Assembly: GCA_030770535.1 (NCBI GenBank)
Contig: JASVEC010000026.1
Coordinates: forward strand, 186,001-250,000
Source: Batkoa obscura
Taxonomy: Eukaryota > Entomophthoromycota > Entomophthoromycetes > Entomophthorales > Batkoaceae
Direction of reading: 5' to 3'
DNA: 64,000 bases
Below the pieces are notes generated by a model. It did not search any database, was not told the origin of the DNA, and saw nothing but the letters and a program-made list of their open reading frames with translations. Positions 12,981 through 24,655 of the stretch are shown piece after piece. Position numbers and translations under genes: made by a program. Each line of letters begins with the position of its first letter. The first letter of the stretch is position 1.

Positions 12981-13082
12981 AATTTTTTAAATAAAAAAGT
13001 TAAATTGCAAATTTATGTTAGTTTATTATCATATTCCAAAAAATTTCAATTTTTTTAGTTTAGTTCTTTTATAAAAACTAAA
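12981..13082. promoter_or_regulatory. Short shared promoter between CENP-K-like gene and PCC1
   Basis: Only 102 bp separate two divergent start codons. The stretch is AT-rich with T-runs, so both genes must draw on overlapping promoter DNA. Confidence 0.5.
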
Positions 13083-13440
13083 ATGAAATATAGCATGTAA
13101 AACTTTAGTCTATTTTAATATCATTTACTTATTTATTAGAGAGTTACAAATCCCTTTTCATGACCATGGTTTATCCCATCAAGCCCTACAAGTTATATCT
13201 GTAGACAAGGAATTAAGAGACAAGGAAATTCAAAGGATACTGGCTATAGACGAAGCCAATCCACAAATTTTAAAAGCGTAAGTGAAGCTATTCTTTTTAA
13301 AAAAATAAGGAAATTAACTCATTTGTTATAGTAAGTTTAGTTCTAACTCCAAAAAGATGTTAAGAGTTTCTATCAACTCTTTTTTAGATTTATTAATGCT
13401 TATAAGAGAAACACAGTCTGCTTTTATTATTTCAGATTAA
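13083..13440 (+). CDS. PCC1: Pcc1, KEOPS/EKC complex subunit
   Basis: Three predicted exons, 13083-13096, 13140-13277 and 13332-13440, encode 86 residues, the normal size for Pcc1 (yeast 88). Sequence runs MKYSIELQIPF..HQALQVISVDKELR, then MLRVSINSFLDLLMLIRETQ, matching the family's LxIPF start, L-S-x-D-x-ELK loop and LRVxxxSxxDxLxxxxE helix. Pcc1 dimerises within the KEOPS complex needed for threonyl-carbamoyl-adenosine modification of tRNAs. The first exon is only 14 nt and ends inside codon 5. It is too small to show as an open reading frame and rests on splice sites plus family match. Confidence 0.9.
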
Positions 13441-13758
13441 TTAAACTATTATCTATATAGCTATTTTTGCTTACTTGTTTTTAATAGTATATCTAAAATC
13501 TTCATAGTATCTACTACTAAATTTAAATAAAATAAATAGTTCATTAATTTTAAAGCAATCACATTAGTTAATATAATTGGAATTTGATTAAAGTAATTAA
13601 ACATAATAACTTTTCATCTTTATAATTATCATAGTTGAAAGAAAGCAACTATTTTAAATTATTGCTATTAAATATGACTTTAAACTTACAGAATAAAACT
13701 TAAATCCCATTTATTCAAAATCTTCTTTCTACTTATACTTATTCTATAAAACTTTATT
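13441..13758. other. Shared 3' region of convergent PCC1 and bL35m genes
   Basis: 318 bp of AT-rich DNA between two converging stop codons; nothing else recognised. Confidence 0.4.
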
Positions 13759-14137
13759 TTAACGAATTTGCATTCTATCTAATAATTTGGATTGAGTATT
13801 AGTAACCTCAACAGTTCCTCTCAATCTTCCTCTTCTTTCTCCACTCATTCCAAAGTTAAGATGTTGTTTACCAGCCTGTCCACGCTTATGGCCGGTGCTT
13901 GTTTTTCTAAATCTATAAAATACTTTTGAGTTTTACTTTTTTTAATATTGTGGCGTGTCTTTACCTTTTAGCAGCTCCTTTATGAGTTTTTAATTTATAT
14001 CCCATATCTCTTACTTGTTGTAAATTTATAGGGTTAGTGAGTTTAATTGGATTTACTATGCTTTTTAAGAGTGATGCTAATGAGACATTAGCTAATGACT
14101 ATTTTGTGTTAGTTAAGTTATTACCTAGTTGAAACAT
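13759..14137 (-). CDS. Mitochondrial ribosomal protein bL35m
   Basis: Three predicted minus-strand exons, 14137-14125 (13 nt), 14091-13965 and 13912-13759, encoding 97 residues. The core KLKTHKGAAKRFRKTSTG followed by HKRGQAGKQHLNFGMSGERR is the L35 family signature (K-x-K-THK-x-AAKRF-x-x-T-x-G). The N-terminal ~35 residues (MFQLANVSLASLLKSIVNPI) look like a mitochondrial import sequence, and the protein is strongly basic throughout. Component of the large mitochondrial ribosomal subunit. The acceptor for exon 2 was chosen at CATTAG because the nearer AATAG acceptor would put a stop in frame. Confidence 0.9.
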
Positions 14138-15391
14138 TTTTATTTTATTTTATTAAATAGTAAAATTCTAATTTATTTTTTCAATTATAAAAAGAAATGT
14201 TTAAAATTATTAAAGTTCAATCTTTGCAATAAAATTCAATGCGTAAATTATAAATTTAAAAAATTAATTTATTTATAAAAAAATATCTACAAAATCCCTA
14301 AAATAAAATAAAATAGTTAGTAAAATGGAAATAGAACAATGTATATATCAATTGTGTTATCTGTAAACCAAATTTTGTCATTAAAATAAACTAAAGCAGA
14401 TCATTGAATTTAAATTGTTAAATTAATAAGCAGAATAATTGAGATTCTTGTGAAATGTATGCCCACCAATCCGCTTGAAAAGAGAAAACAAAACAAACCA
14501 ACAAAAAACAGAACAAAACCGTTAAGCCAAGTTATATCTTTAAATAATTTAATCTATTCGCTCATCACTGAGTATAGCTTAAACCAGTACCAAGCTTGGC
14601 AATTGAGCAAAAAAACAAAAAAACAAATAAAATAATCATTTCTAACACAATCGTAAAAAGATACAATGGTTATCCATAACATGGTTTAAAAGTTTCCCAT
14701 CTTAACCTTATTTTTGGCTCGCCTTTTACAATAGTTGATATTTATCTTGAGTCAACTACGGAGATAATAAGCCATAATCTCGATATTCTTTATCATCAAT
14801 TCAAAACTTAAACCAATATGTCTACTTTATTGTATTTATTTTTCAAACCTTTTACTTTTATTTCTTCATATTTTATTTTTTTGTATATTTGAATGGTACT
14901 TACTTTTGAATTCGATATTAATAATGTAATCCAAAGAATCTTTCTGCTTTTCATTTCCTCATTTATACAATTTTACATCGTGTTGGGATTAAACCAATCA
15001 AATTTAGTTTGGCTATCCAATTAAAATATAAAGAGTTTTCGTTTCCAAAAAGTGCAATAATTAAAAACTATTGATAATCTTTCTCCAACCAAGGCTTGAG
15101 GTTTGGGTCTTGGTGAGGCTAAAAAGAATGCATTGATTATTAAAGAGGATTAGTCTATCAAATTAATAAAGCTAAAATTGCCTGTTAAAGAATTCCACAA
15201 TTTTCATAGCTTCTGAGGTTCTATACTCAAGCTCTTTATATTCTTAAATAACCCTATTCCTCCATATAGGCGTGTAATAAAAATTATTTATAATAGTAAT
15301 AGTATGTATATCTATTCACTTGTAAATGATAAAACAGGATAATTAAGTATACTTGTATTACAATAAAATAAAGTTATTAAAATTTCAATAA
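14138..15391. other. Intergenic, nothing recognised
   Basis: About 1.25 kb of AT-rich sequence. A 61-codon Lys/Asn-rich open frame near 14450 has no splice-linked partner or recognisable family and is treated as chance. Confidence 0.4.
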
Positions 15392-16569
15392 TTAAAAATT
15401 TTTATACCAATCTAAAAACAATAATGTTGAAGAAGAAATGATAAAAAACCAAAGCATAAACCTTCTAGATTGTTGAGAATTACTAGTAGCTGATAATAAA
15501 GATGTATTTCCACGATCTAAATTATCTTGAGCTACATTAGCATCCTGATATAATTTTTCCGCTTCTTTGGCCTGGATTTCAATATGCGTTGCTAACGTCG
15601 TTTGCATACTTGATATTTCTTGAAGAGATTTTTCTGCTAGTCTAATAAAAAATGTGTTAAAATTATAATAAAATTAAAGTTAAACATTTAACTTACTCTA
15701 CTTCTTTTAAAGTGGATTCAAACTGTTCTAAAAGCGCACTATTTTCTTTTTCAAGTACCTGTAACTGAGTTTGATCCAATTCTAAAGTAGGTAATTTTTC
15801 TTCTTCTACGGACCTTATTGGAGGAGGTAGTTTAAGATCCTTTTGTTTTTTACCCCAAGGTAAATTAAAGGTATCCGATTGTTCATTTATGGAACTAGTT
15901 TTAAATGAAAAAGTTTCTTGCCTTTCTAATTCTCTAGATAATCGAATATGTTGTAAATTTTTAAAACTTTCAGTTACTTCTTTAATACATGAGTTAAGAT
16001 ACCAGATTATTGACTCCCTATGATCCCCTATAATATCCACTATTTTATTTCTTGAGCCATTCGTACTTAACCATTCCTCTGGTAACCACCTAGACAATAA
16101 CGATTTATCTTTCTTTATTACTTTTTTTTCAAAATCTCTCTTTCTTTCTTTTTTAGATTTAATATTAATATTAATTATTTTTAAACGTAATTACCTTGAT
16201 CTTTTTCTGCGAGTTTTAATATCAATGTTCCAGTTTTATTCAACGATATTTTTATATAAGCATCTAATTCATCCCTTTCTTTATCGCTCATTGGATTTAT
16301 TTTTGTTGGGGAGCTGCTATATTTCCTTACTAAATTTAAATAAGATGGTTCAACTTCAATTAATTGAACATTTAATTCTTCTAAATCTTCTAACTATAAT
16401 AACAATAATTAACAAACAAGCTATTACACAAGGTATTACTTACAATTCGATAAGCCTCGTTGATAAAATTATCACTCTTCAAACTGGGTTCATGTTTCTT
16501 CTTTTCGACTTTTATCTCCTTTTTATAGTTGTTTATTAATTCTTTATACTCTTTAGTCAGATCGGTCAT
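15392..16569 (-). CDS. UFE1: Syntaxin-18/Ufe1, ER Qa-SNARE
   Basis: Four predicted exons, 16569-16444, 16393-16195, 16147-15697 and 15641-15392; 341 residues. Start chosen at MTDLTKEYKELI, the usual syntaxin-18 beginning, rather than an upstream in-frame Met. The N-terminal helical domain is followed by WLPEEWLSTNGSRNK and HRESIIWYLNS, then the SNARE helix (LLEQFESTLKEVELAEKSLQ to about GNTSLLSA) and a single C-terminal tail anchor (FMLWFFIISSSTLLFLDWY). Ufe1/syntaxin-18 receives Golgi-to-ER COPI vesicles and takes part in ER homotypic fusion together with Sec20 and Use1 (family knowledge). The last 4 residues after the anchor end in YKNF, without a KKxx signal. Confidence 0.92.
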
Positions 16570-17748
16570 GTTAAAATTAAGTAAAAAAATAAAGTTTACT
16601 TTGTTATATTTTTTAGGATGAGCCAATTATAGTGAAATGATGACAATTTGTGTAATTATTTGTAGCTGTTTATAAAATATTTTTAATGTTTTATTAAAAA
16701 AGGCACTGTGGAAATATTTAATGCCCAAGAGTCATTACGAAATATTAATTTAAATTCTCAATCGTATATGTATAAATAAATATTAAGAGCAGTCCTTACT
16801 ATAACATAATGTGACTTTCTATACGGCATTTATGGATACTATTTAAAGAAGAATAAATTGAAATAAAATTAAAATAACACGACTATAATTTTACTATTAC
16901 TAAAGAGCTTTTATTCAAACTAATATAGTATATAGATAAGTTTACTATATAAACTTTTTTGAAATGGAGCTTATAGCAACTTTATGTTTACATAATGTTT
17001 TTTGCTTCGATTTTCAAAGTATCGGATAATTTTAAGCTTAGTATAAGTAATAATCTTATATCATCAATAATATCACCTTATCACTTTAATGTATTTAAAC
17101 TGCGAAAATGCAATTATGATTCTATTTAATATAGAACCTTTATAAATGTTCTATATGCTAAGTATGAATGCTACTATTTAACCACTATTATTATTAAATA
17201 AAACAAAGAATATGAGAGCAGATACTATTTTTTTATTAATTTAATATTTTAAAAAATAAAATTTTAAAACAAATTCTCCAAAGTATTTAAAAATTGTACT
17301 TTATCATTATAAAATGACCCTTACTGCAATATATTGCGAAAGCCATGGAGCTATATTTTCCCACTTGATGATATTCTAAAAAGGGGGACCAATTAAATTG
17401 AAACTATCTTTTGAAACTGAAGTTATGACCCTTTTTCTGAAAATAGCAATTACTTGATTTGTAAATAAAAAAATAGATATCAATCATACCTATCAACAAC
17501 TACTTTCACTTTTCTTTCCTTTAAATTTTAAAATTATTTAAAAAATTTCGATTTTTTTTACTTTGATTTTTTTGATTTTTGTTTTGTTTTCATTCTTCGT
17601 TTGGGCAATTTCATTTACCACTATCAACCCAACTTATTCTCAACCTTATTATATTATAGTACTAATACAATTAAATCGATTATACTTATAACTACACGCC
17701 TAAACATCAACCTAACCGGACTTGAACTATTATTCGATTTAACCAACA
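16570..17748. other. Divergent intergenic region, nothing recognised
   Basis: About 1.2 kb between UFE1 and the 17.7-kb gene. T-runs around 17540-17590 lie just upstream of the latter and may be promoter tracts. Confidence 0.4.
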
Positions 17749-18646
17749 ATGAGCGAAGCATCCGTACCATCTCGACATTCAACGATTGATTCTAGTTTGA
17801 CGATCAACAAAGAGGTGAGAACAAGTACGTCCTCGAGTACCAAAAGGAGGGTGGAATCTGTCACAAAGAAACTACCACGACTTTCATTAAATTCGGCGAA
17901 ATATCTAGGACCAGGCTATAGTACATCGTCAACACCATATAAAATCAATTCAAGGCCTTCTAGTTGTTTTGATTCTACTATTGGTTCCTCGAAGATGATA
18001 TCTCCAATGAAAAAAAATCGAAAACCAAGGAATATTTCTTCAAGAGATGAAAGAAGAATGTTTTTAAGTGAACAACCATTAAAACGTGCAAAGATACATC
18101 AAAGCTTGCTTAGATCTAAACAGGAAGATAAGAAGCTTGAATTAGTAAACAATAGTGTACTAGAAATATTGAAACAAGCTGAGGAAGGGAATAAAGTAAA
18201 TAATTTATAGTTGATTGATATTTAGCTTACATCTATTTAATTAGAAACGGAAAAAAGAAGTTTTAGCTCCTTACCTCCAGGTTATACCCGAAAGTTCTTC
18301 TGTTGAAGATAATCTAGTAAGTTTATATTTATCAACTTACTATTTTATACTAACTTAACTTTATTAGAATTCTTTAGAAGGTCAAGTTCTTTCTAGTACC
18401 CCACCACCGGAAAGAAAAGAAGAATTTCCACTATTAAGTGAAAAGAGCGGTTCCGAATGTATTGATAAGAAAGATCAAGAAACTGATAAGACAGAGAAAC
18501 CGAGTAATAAATACAGCTTACCATTTAAACTGAAAAGAAAACCATCTAGTGGGAATAAAAATTCTAAAGCTAAGAAGTTAGGTTATACGGCACTTGATAT
18601 CATTCGACAAACGTTTCAAAGGAAACCACGAGATCCTAAAACTTAA
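17749..18646 (+). CDS. Unidentified basic, Ser/Lys-rich protein
   Basis: Three predicted exons, 17749-18195, 18245-18316 and 18368-18646, all phase 0, giving 265 residues. The protein is rich in Ser, Lys, Arg and Pro and likely disordered for most of its length. Visible short features are a YLGPGYSTSSTPYK stretch (~60-75), several basic patches that could serve as nuclear import signals (PLKRAKIHQ, KRKKE, KLKRKP), a short predicted helix DKKLELVNNSVLEILKQAEE, and a C-terminal GYTALDIIRQTF motif. No catalytic domain is seen and I do not recognise the family. Nuclear location is an inference from charge only. Confidence 0.72.
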
Positions 18647-20235
18647 TTCACTAATCTTTAAATTTTGATATTATTATTGTTTTTGCTTTTACTTTTTGTT
18701 TTTTCTATACTGATTTTTATGAATAAAAGTTTTCATATTTATGTAATTTAAAATATTTGAATTGTATAGTTTAAAAAAGTGAGTTTTTTTTTTTCTTACA
18801 TTAAATGTTTTAATAAGTGACCTTAATTCTAGTTAGTCAATGTCGTTTAGCTTGCATCACTTGTTCCAGTTTCATGATATCAGAATAAGTTATCATAATA
18901 TTACTAAGAAATTCAATTTTAATAAGAAAGATTATTCCGCATATTAAATTGTAATTTTATAAATTTCTAAATATATAAAAAAAGTTTAAGCTAATAGCCT
19001 ATTTAGTGTAATAAATTCAAAGGCCGTTTAGCTTGATTAAAGATTTTAAGTTGAAGGAGGTAACGTTTTTAAAAAGGAGGAGGGAAAATTAATTTTAATT
19101 CTTTATGATCAAACTCTTATTTTTAATATCAAATAGTAATCATGCTTTTAATTATTATTGCTGATTATTTTATTGAGTGTATAGAACTGATTATTTTATT
19201 GAATGTATAAAGCTGATTATTTCTATCTTCAACTTTAACTATTAGAAGTTTGTAGATATTAATGAATAGATTTTTACAACGAATATAGCTTGATTTTATT
19301 TTATTTCTAGTTTTATCACCTTTTGATATTTGATATCTTTATCTTAGATATGTACGGTTGTTTAATTATTCAATATGTCATAAAAATAAAACAAATGAAG
19401 GATAAAGAAACCAGAGTGTTTATATCCGATTCGACAGTTAATAATAATATGATAGTTAGTAGCTTTTAATCATATGGAAAAAATTATATGATATATAGAG
19501 TTTAATTTACTATAATTATTGAAAACAATAACGTTAACATTATTTTTCATTGAAAATTAAATACTAAAATATTAATTTATTTATTATATCTTTATAATAA
19601 ATATTATATAATTGATTTTAAATATGATTTTTTATAGAAATGTTTAACTTGTAAGTAACTGTATCTGATAAAAACCACTATTATAATGTTTATAAATGAT
19701 AAAATATTAATCAAAAATGGTACACAAGTATTACAAAAGAAAGAATTCAATTGCATTTTTATTGATTTTTATTAAAGGTTGTTTTAATTATAAAATATAT
19801 AATTTTATATCAAAAATAAGTATTTATTTAGTTTATCATTTATTCGTTCTATAGTCCACAAACCATTACTTAATTATATCACTATCTTAAATAGTTTTTA
19901 TTTCTTGAAAGTAACATTAATATTAATAATCAGTTTTATTTATTGTTATAATAATTGTTATTTATCATTTTTAGTTTTTAATCGTGAGATTAAGAGCGAA
20001 AGTTAAAGGTAACGAAAAGCATTTATAGATTGAGTTGAGGGTTGAGGAATTTTGTTATTTTTAATTTATTATAGAAATTTAACTCAAAAATCAATTATTA
20101 GTTTCTGAAAAAAAGTAATTACATTATTTTAATCAATTGTAGCCTATTATTTCAACTTTGATTTGTTCTATATTTTACTTTTTTAAAAAGATAACATTAA
20201 AAAATAAAATAGATAATCCAATTTTCATCATTCTG
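18647..20235. other. Intergenic, nothing recognised
   Basis: About 1.6 kb of very AT-rich DNA. No open frame, RNA gene or repeat shared with the rest of the window was seen. Confidence 0.4.
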
Positions 20236-20895
20236 TTTTATTTTAATTTATTATCAAATCTTTTAATAGAGGCAATCTTGAAGTTATTAGATCTAGTTGA
20301 GTTACTTGAGTTACGTTTCTTAAACAAATGTTTGTTTAATATAACTAAGATGATTCAATTCAATTTAATTCAATTCAATTCAATTTATTCAATTTGTAAT
20401 GAGGAAGAAAATAAACAATATCGATATTATTAGAAGGAATTTATCAAAGAAAATCGACCATTAATGAAACATATCAATATAAGTAAATATACTATTGATT
20501 TTTTAAATTATTGCCCAAATTTAATATATGGGAATGTATTTTTGTGTTTAAGAATTTTACTAACAATCTTTCCATTTGAATAGCGCTTAAAAGATGGAAA
20601 AAGTGATGAAACCAAAAAACATCTCCAATACAATATTCTATAAATTAGATTCATATAGTGATGAAAAATTCAATAATAAAAATAATGTATTTACTAACTT
20701 TTTATTCTTGTTTTCAAACTTTGAGATATTTTAATTAAAACTATTTATTTACTAAATTTAATATCAAATACAAATAATGATCCTGCCCTTATCATTCCAT
20801 TACTACTCATTATAGATATTAAATATAAGATTCTGTTTTTTATAATCAATTAAAAAAGAATTCGATGTTAAGTTGGATACAGCTATAATAGAAGA
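20236..20895 (+). pseudogene. F-box/LRR-like family relic, interrupted by a short TIR element
   Basis: Fragments match the intact family members at 43-52 kb in order. First comes the F-box part (LLIEAILKLLDLVELLELRF), then KEFIKENRPLMKHINIS..FLNYCPNL after an in-frame stop. A ~100-bp element then breaks the frame at 20529, and C-terminal remnants follow: FTNFLFLFSNFEIF near 20690 and IIPLLLIID..FYNQLK near 20780-20860. The middle LRR-like section is missing. The F-box part also carries an expanded ATTCA-type repeat (20350-20390). This is the only family copy here on the plus strand and lies over 17 kb from the cluster, so it is a dispersed, decayed duplicate. Confidence 0.8.
20529..20627 (+). 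mobile_element. ~100-bp TIR element (MITE family 1), copy 2
   Basis: Carries the family core, from the TTTAAGAATTTTACTAACAA segment through AGCGCTT to the AAGTGATGAAACC end. Inserted within an F-box relic. Confidence 0.85.
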
Positions 20896-21160
20896 ATTCA
20901 TTAGAATTAATAATAATAAATTCTATTTTAAAAGTCTTTTAGTTTTGTTTTTTAAAACTTGTTATTGTATCTTATACCTTTTTTTATTTTTTTATTTTGT
21001 ATGTTAAAAAAGATTTTAACTTATAAAAAATAAACGACATGAATACTGTAACAAAATTATACTTATTCTCAACTAATAAATAAAAAGCAAAAACAACAAT
21101 ATTAACCTTAAATTTCAATTGAATATTTAATACTAAAAGAAAAATAGTTTATTAAACCTA

Positions 21161-22605
21161 TTATAAGTCAGAATTTACATGTTCATCCACTATTTTGTTT
21201 TCCAAACTTACATCACTATTTTGATTGACCTCTGCTTTTTCATCATTAAGTTCAAGTTGATTAAGACTTTGATTAATTTGTTCTACACTAGCAGTTGTAT
21301 CTACAGCTTGTTTGATAGGATTCATTTCAACACTTTGTAATGGTTCAATTTCAACTTCTTCAGTTGCTTCTTGTTTTTCTTCAACTTCTGTTTTAGGTTC
21401 TTCTTTCGTTTCCAGATTTTTATTGTTATCAACTAAATTGGTATTAATCTCTTCTTTGACTTCATTCAAAATGCTTGAAATCAAAGTTTCAGTATTGGAT
21501 TCTTCTTGAGGTTTATCTGATGAAGTGCTTGGGACCAAAATTTCCTTAATTGATAGTTCTTGAGGCTCAACTAATGAAGCTCTTGGGGCTGAACTATTAT
21601 TATCTTGTATATTAACATCGTTTTCTTTTTCTACTATCTCTGTTGGAATAGTTTGGGTTGTATTTTCAGGAGCAGGATCTAAATTACTATTATCTTTATT
21701 ATCCGGATGAGGTTGATTAATAGCATTTTCATTTTGATTTAAATTCTCATTTTGCTGCTCGGGTAATTTAATAGGAACTCGATGTAATAAACCAGACGCA
21801 ACACCACAACCTAATAAACCCTCACCACCCCAATCTCTTTTAGGTAAGATAACTACTTCTCTGCAATTATCCCAAACCTGATTATAAACTAATAATGATA
21901 ATAATTTGCCTTCATGTTCTTCAATTAAATCATAAAAATCATTTTCATCTTCCAAACTACGATATTCACAACCAACAATATAATCACTATGAGCCTGTAA
22001 CCCGGCTCGATCAGCTGGGGATCTAGGGTGAATATCCTATGGTGAAAAAATGATTAGCGAGATTTATTTAGGTGATAATCGTGAATTACCAATATGTGCC
22101 ACACGCAGCTTAAGCCTTTCTCAACGCTTGAGTATCTTACGCTACAACCTTTAATCCTAATTTAGATATTTGAAATGAACCAACTTAAACTAATTACCTA
22201 ATAAACCATCTTTTGGGTTTGGTGACCAAGTATTTGTAGGATTTAAAATTAATTCTGCCAATTTATTAATCTAAAATTCAAATTGAAAAAATTGAAATAC
22301 TTACCTCGAATACTACGGGTTTTTAAAGAAAAAACACTTAATTTAACATCTTGATTTGCAAACCTTGAAATATAAATAGCAAAATCTTTTAAAGTAGTGA
22401 TCGTTGTTTGATCATTAATTGATATAATAAAATCAAAATAAGGGTTTAATCCTGCTTTTTCTGCGGGTGAATTGGGTTTAACCTGGTTATTAAATTAGCT
22501 TTGATTATTGTTGTAATGTTATTCGCTTACTTTTAATACATGGAAACCGTTATAATCCGAAAGATCTTGGTCAGATTGATTTTCAAGTGATTGATTATTT
22601 CCCAT
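21161..22605 (-). CDS. GRH1: GRASP-type Golgi/unconventional-secretion protein (Grh1/GRASP55/65)
   Basis: Five predicted exons, 22605-22531, 22482-22305, 22254-22198, 22148-22090 and 22036-21161; 414 residues. The start MGNNQSL places Gly at position 2, so N-myristoylation is likely, as in animal GRASPs. Two tandem GRASP/PDZ folds follow: GFHVLKVKPNSPAEKAGLNP with YFDFIISIN, and CVWHILDIHPRSPADRAGLQ with AHSDYIVGCE. Conserved RELILNPTNTW and GLLGCSVRYSS link them. The last ~200 residues are a Gln/Asn/Glu/Ser-rich tail without domains, comparable to the phosphorylated tail of the family. By family the protein tethers Golgi/ER-exit membranes and supports unconventional secretion. Two acceptors (exons 3 and 4) were chosen because nearer AGs give stops. 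Confidence 0.93.
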
Positions 22606-22796
22606 TTTATTTTTATAAAAAAATAAAGAATTTTGATGACATGAGTAAGAATTAAATAAGCATAATTAACTTAAAATTTGCAATTCTCTTGGTTAATTTA
22701 TTCAATAAATTGAAATTTAAAAAATTAAAATTTAACAAAAGTGCTAAAATTTGATAAAAAAGTTTATTGATAAAAAAGATTTATTGGCAAAAAAAA

Positions 22797-24220
22797 TTAA
22801 AATCTCAAATAACCTTTAGAATAAAGATAATAAACTAATAAACCAAACCAAAGGAGAGCAACAATAACATTATTATAATTGGCACTTGTTGTATTTACAT
22901 CCTTAGTTTCAACTACAGTTGTTTGTTTACTTTTTTCATTTACATTACTGGTACCGCTACTACCTAAAAAAAACATTTTAATAAACATTTCTATACTAAT
23001 TTAATTACTCAATTTACCTGTATATTTCATAGCCAATTTAGAAGAAGAAGTAACATTCTTCTTACGTTTACTAGTATCTTCATTATCTTCTAATCCTTCA
23101 CCAAATTCATCAAAAATACCAATATTTAATTTAAATACCATCCTAGAAGCTTCAATAATCTCAGCTAAAAATACATATTACTAAATGATTCATAAATATT
23201 GAGCTTGTCCTTACCTTTCATCTGATCATCAACACGAATAGCGTTTAATCGTCCAAGATAAAACTCTCTAAAATCCGCTAAATCGGTAATATTTTCAAAG
23301 CGATAAAAAGCGGTGCCTCGTTCATCTTTAAGACTGAAATTACGTTTTAATTTTCTAGAAATAACTTGACCACCTATGATAAAATGAATTAGTATTAACT
23401 TTTAATAATAATCTTATTACATACCAAACATATCCCCTAAATAACGAGTAAACGCATGAGAAATAAGTTGATGGGGTGCATTTTTAGCACAATCACGAAT
23501 ATGATCCATATATACTTTGGTAGCTTTGGTAGGTTGCGCATTTTCCTTCCAGTTAGGACCTAAAAAGAATTCTAAATCTTCTAATAAAGATGGAATTCGA
23601 TTCACTTGTCTTGGAAAATGAACTAAACCAACAATAGGATGAGTACGAAATTTAATCGTTTCTTCTTCCATCGTTGAATAAATAAAGTATAAACACATTA
23701 GAAATTTTGCATATGTATCGCTACTAATCTTGCCCTTAATTAAATGTCTATCATTGTATTGTTATTAATATAAATTTAATAAAAATAAAAATTAGCATTA
23801 CTTGATAAATATACATCTTTCTGCTTCAGCATGAACATCCAAAGTATCTTCCAACATTTTATTAGATAATGTTTGAGTCCCCGATTCCAAAGGTTCAATA
23901 AATAATTCATTACGAATGGATTTGACAAATTCAATAATAGAAAATCCATCCATACAACTTAATTCTTTTTCATTTTCTCCAGGTGCAAAAGCAGGACATA
24001 ATTTATGATCTTTTGGTATCTCTTTAACTAATAATTCAATTTCTTCTGGATTTTTGCCACTGAATGGACAACCTTCTTTAAATGCTGGACATTGTCCAAC
24101 TAAATCTGAAGTTAATCGACCATGTGGATTTGAAAATGGACAACCATGATGAAACGCTGGACATTTTACATTAAGACTTTCAAGCGTTTCTTGTACTTTT
24201 ACATAATCCGATTCTTGCAT
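22797..24220 (-). CDS. HMX1: Heme oxygenase with N-terminal Cys-Pro motifs and C-terminal membrane anchor
   Basis: Five predicted exons, 24220-23802, 23747-23425, 23373-23215, 23164-23018 and 22963-22797; 404 residues. It oxidises heme to biliverdin, CO and iron. The catalytic core has the proximal His (LDVHAEAERC, His130), YFIYSTMEEE, the distal-helix motif TRYLGDMFGGQVISR, and GTAFYRFENI. The C-terminus is a single membrane helix (VIVALLWFGLLVYYLY) after a Ser/Thr-rich linker, as in ER-anchored heme oxygenases. Unusual is a ~125-residue N-terminal extension with five Cys-Pro dipeptides (Cys20, 27, 44, 51, 75) in near-repeats CPAFHHGCPFS, CPAFKEGCPFSG and LCPAF, resembling heme-regulatory motifs. 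In mammalian HO2 such motifs are C-terminal. Whether they bind heme here is inference. Confidence 0.93.
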
Positions 24221-24655
24221 TGTTTTGTTAACTCTTTTTTAAAAAAAAATGTTTGCTTTCGTTGACTGTATTTATATATATTTTTTATCTAATCTGATAA
24301 AACATTTTCAATTTTTGATTATTTTTATAGTTGTTATTTTAACAACACCCTTAAATAAAAGTGGGAGAGTAAAAAGTGATTCGTTTTAAGTAAAAGTCTT
24401 AGCTTCATCTCAGCCAATAATTCCCAATTTATTTTATAATGATCTTCATTAAATTATATTTATAAAATTGTTGTTTTATTAAGTCATAAGGTAAAACTTC
24501 AAGCACCGATTGAATTTGTATGGTTTTAATTTTAAAATTAAAAAGTGATGACATTACCGAAGTAATAAAATAACATTTAACAATAATAATAAAATAGTAA
24601 ACATTAACAATATTAAATAGAAAAAATAGATTTAAAAATGACTGGAATTTATTTA
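24221..24655. other. Intergenic between DUF1365 gene and heme oxygenase
   Basis: 435 bp, the presumed heme oxygenase promoter and 3' end of the DUF1365 gene. A 90-codon frame here is not supported by splice logic or family match. Confidence 0.4.

Noticed and set aside
14450-14635. 61-codon Lys/Asn-rich frame
   Set aside because: Low complexity, no neighbours in phase, nothing recognisable.
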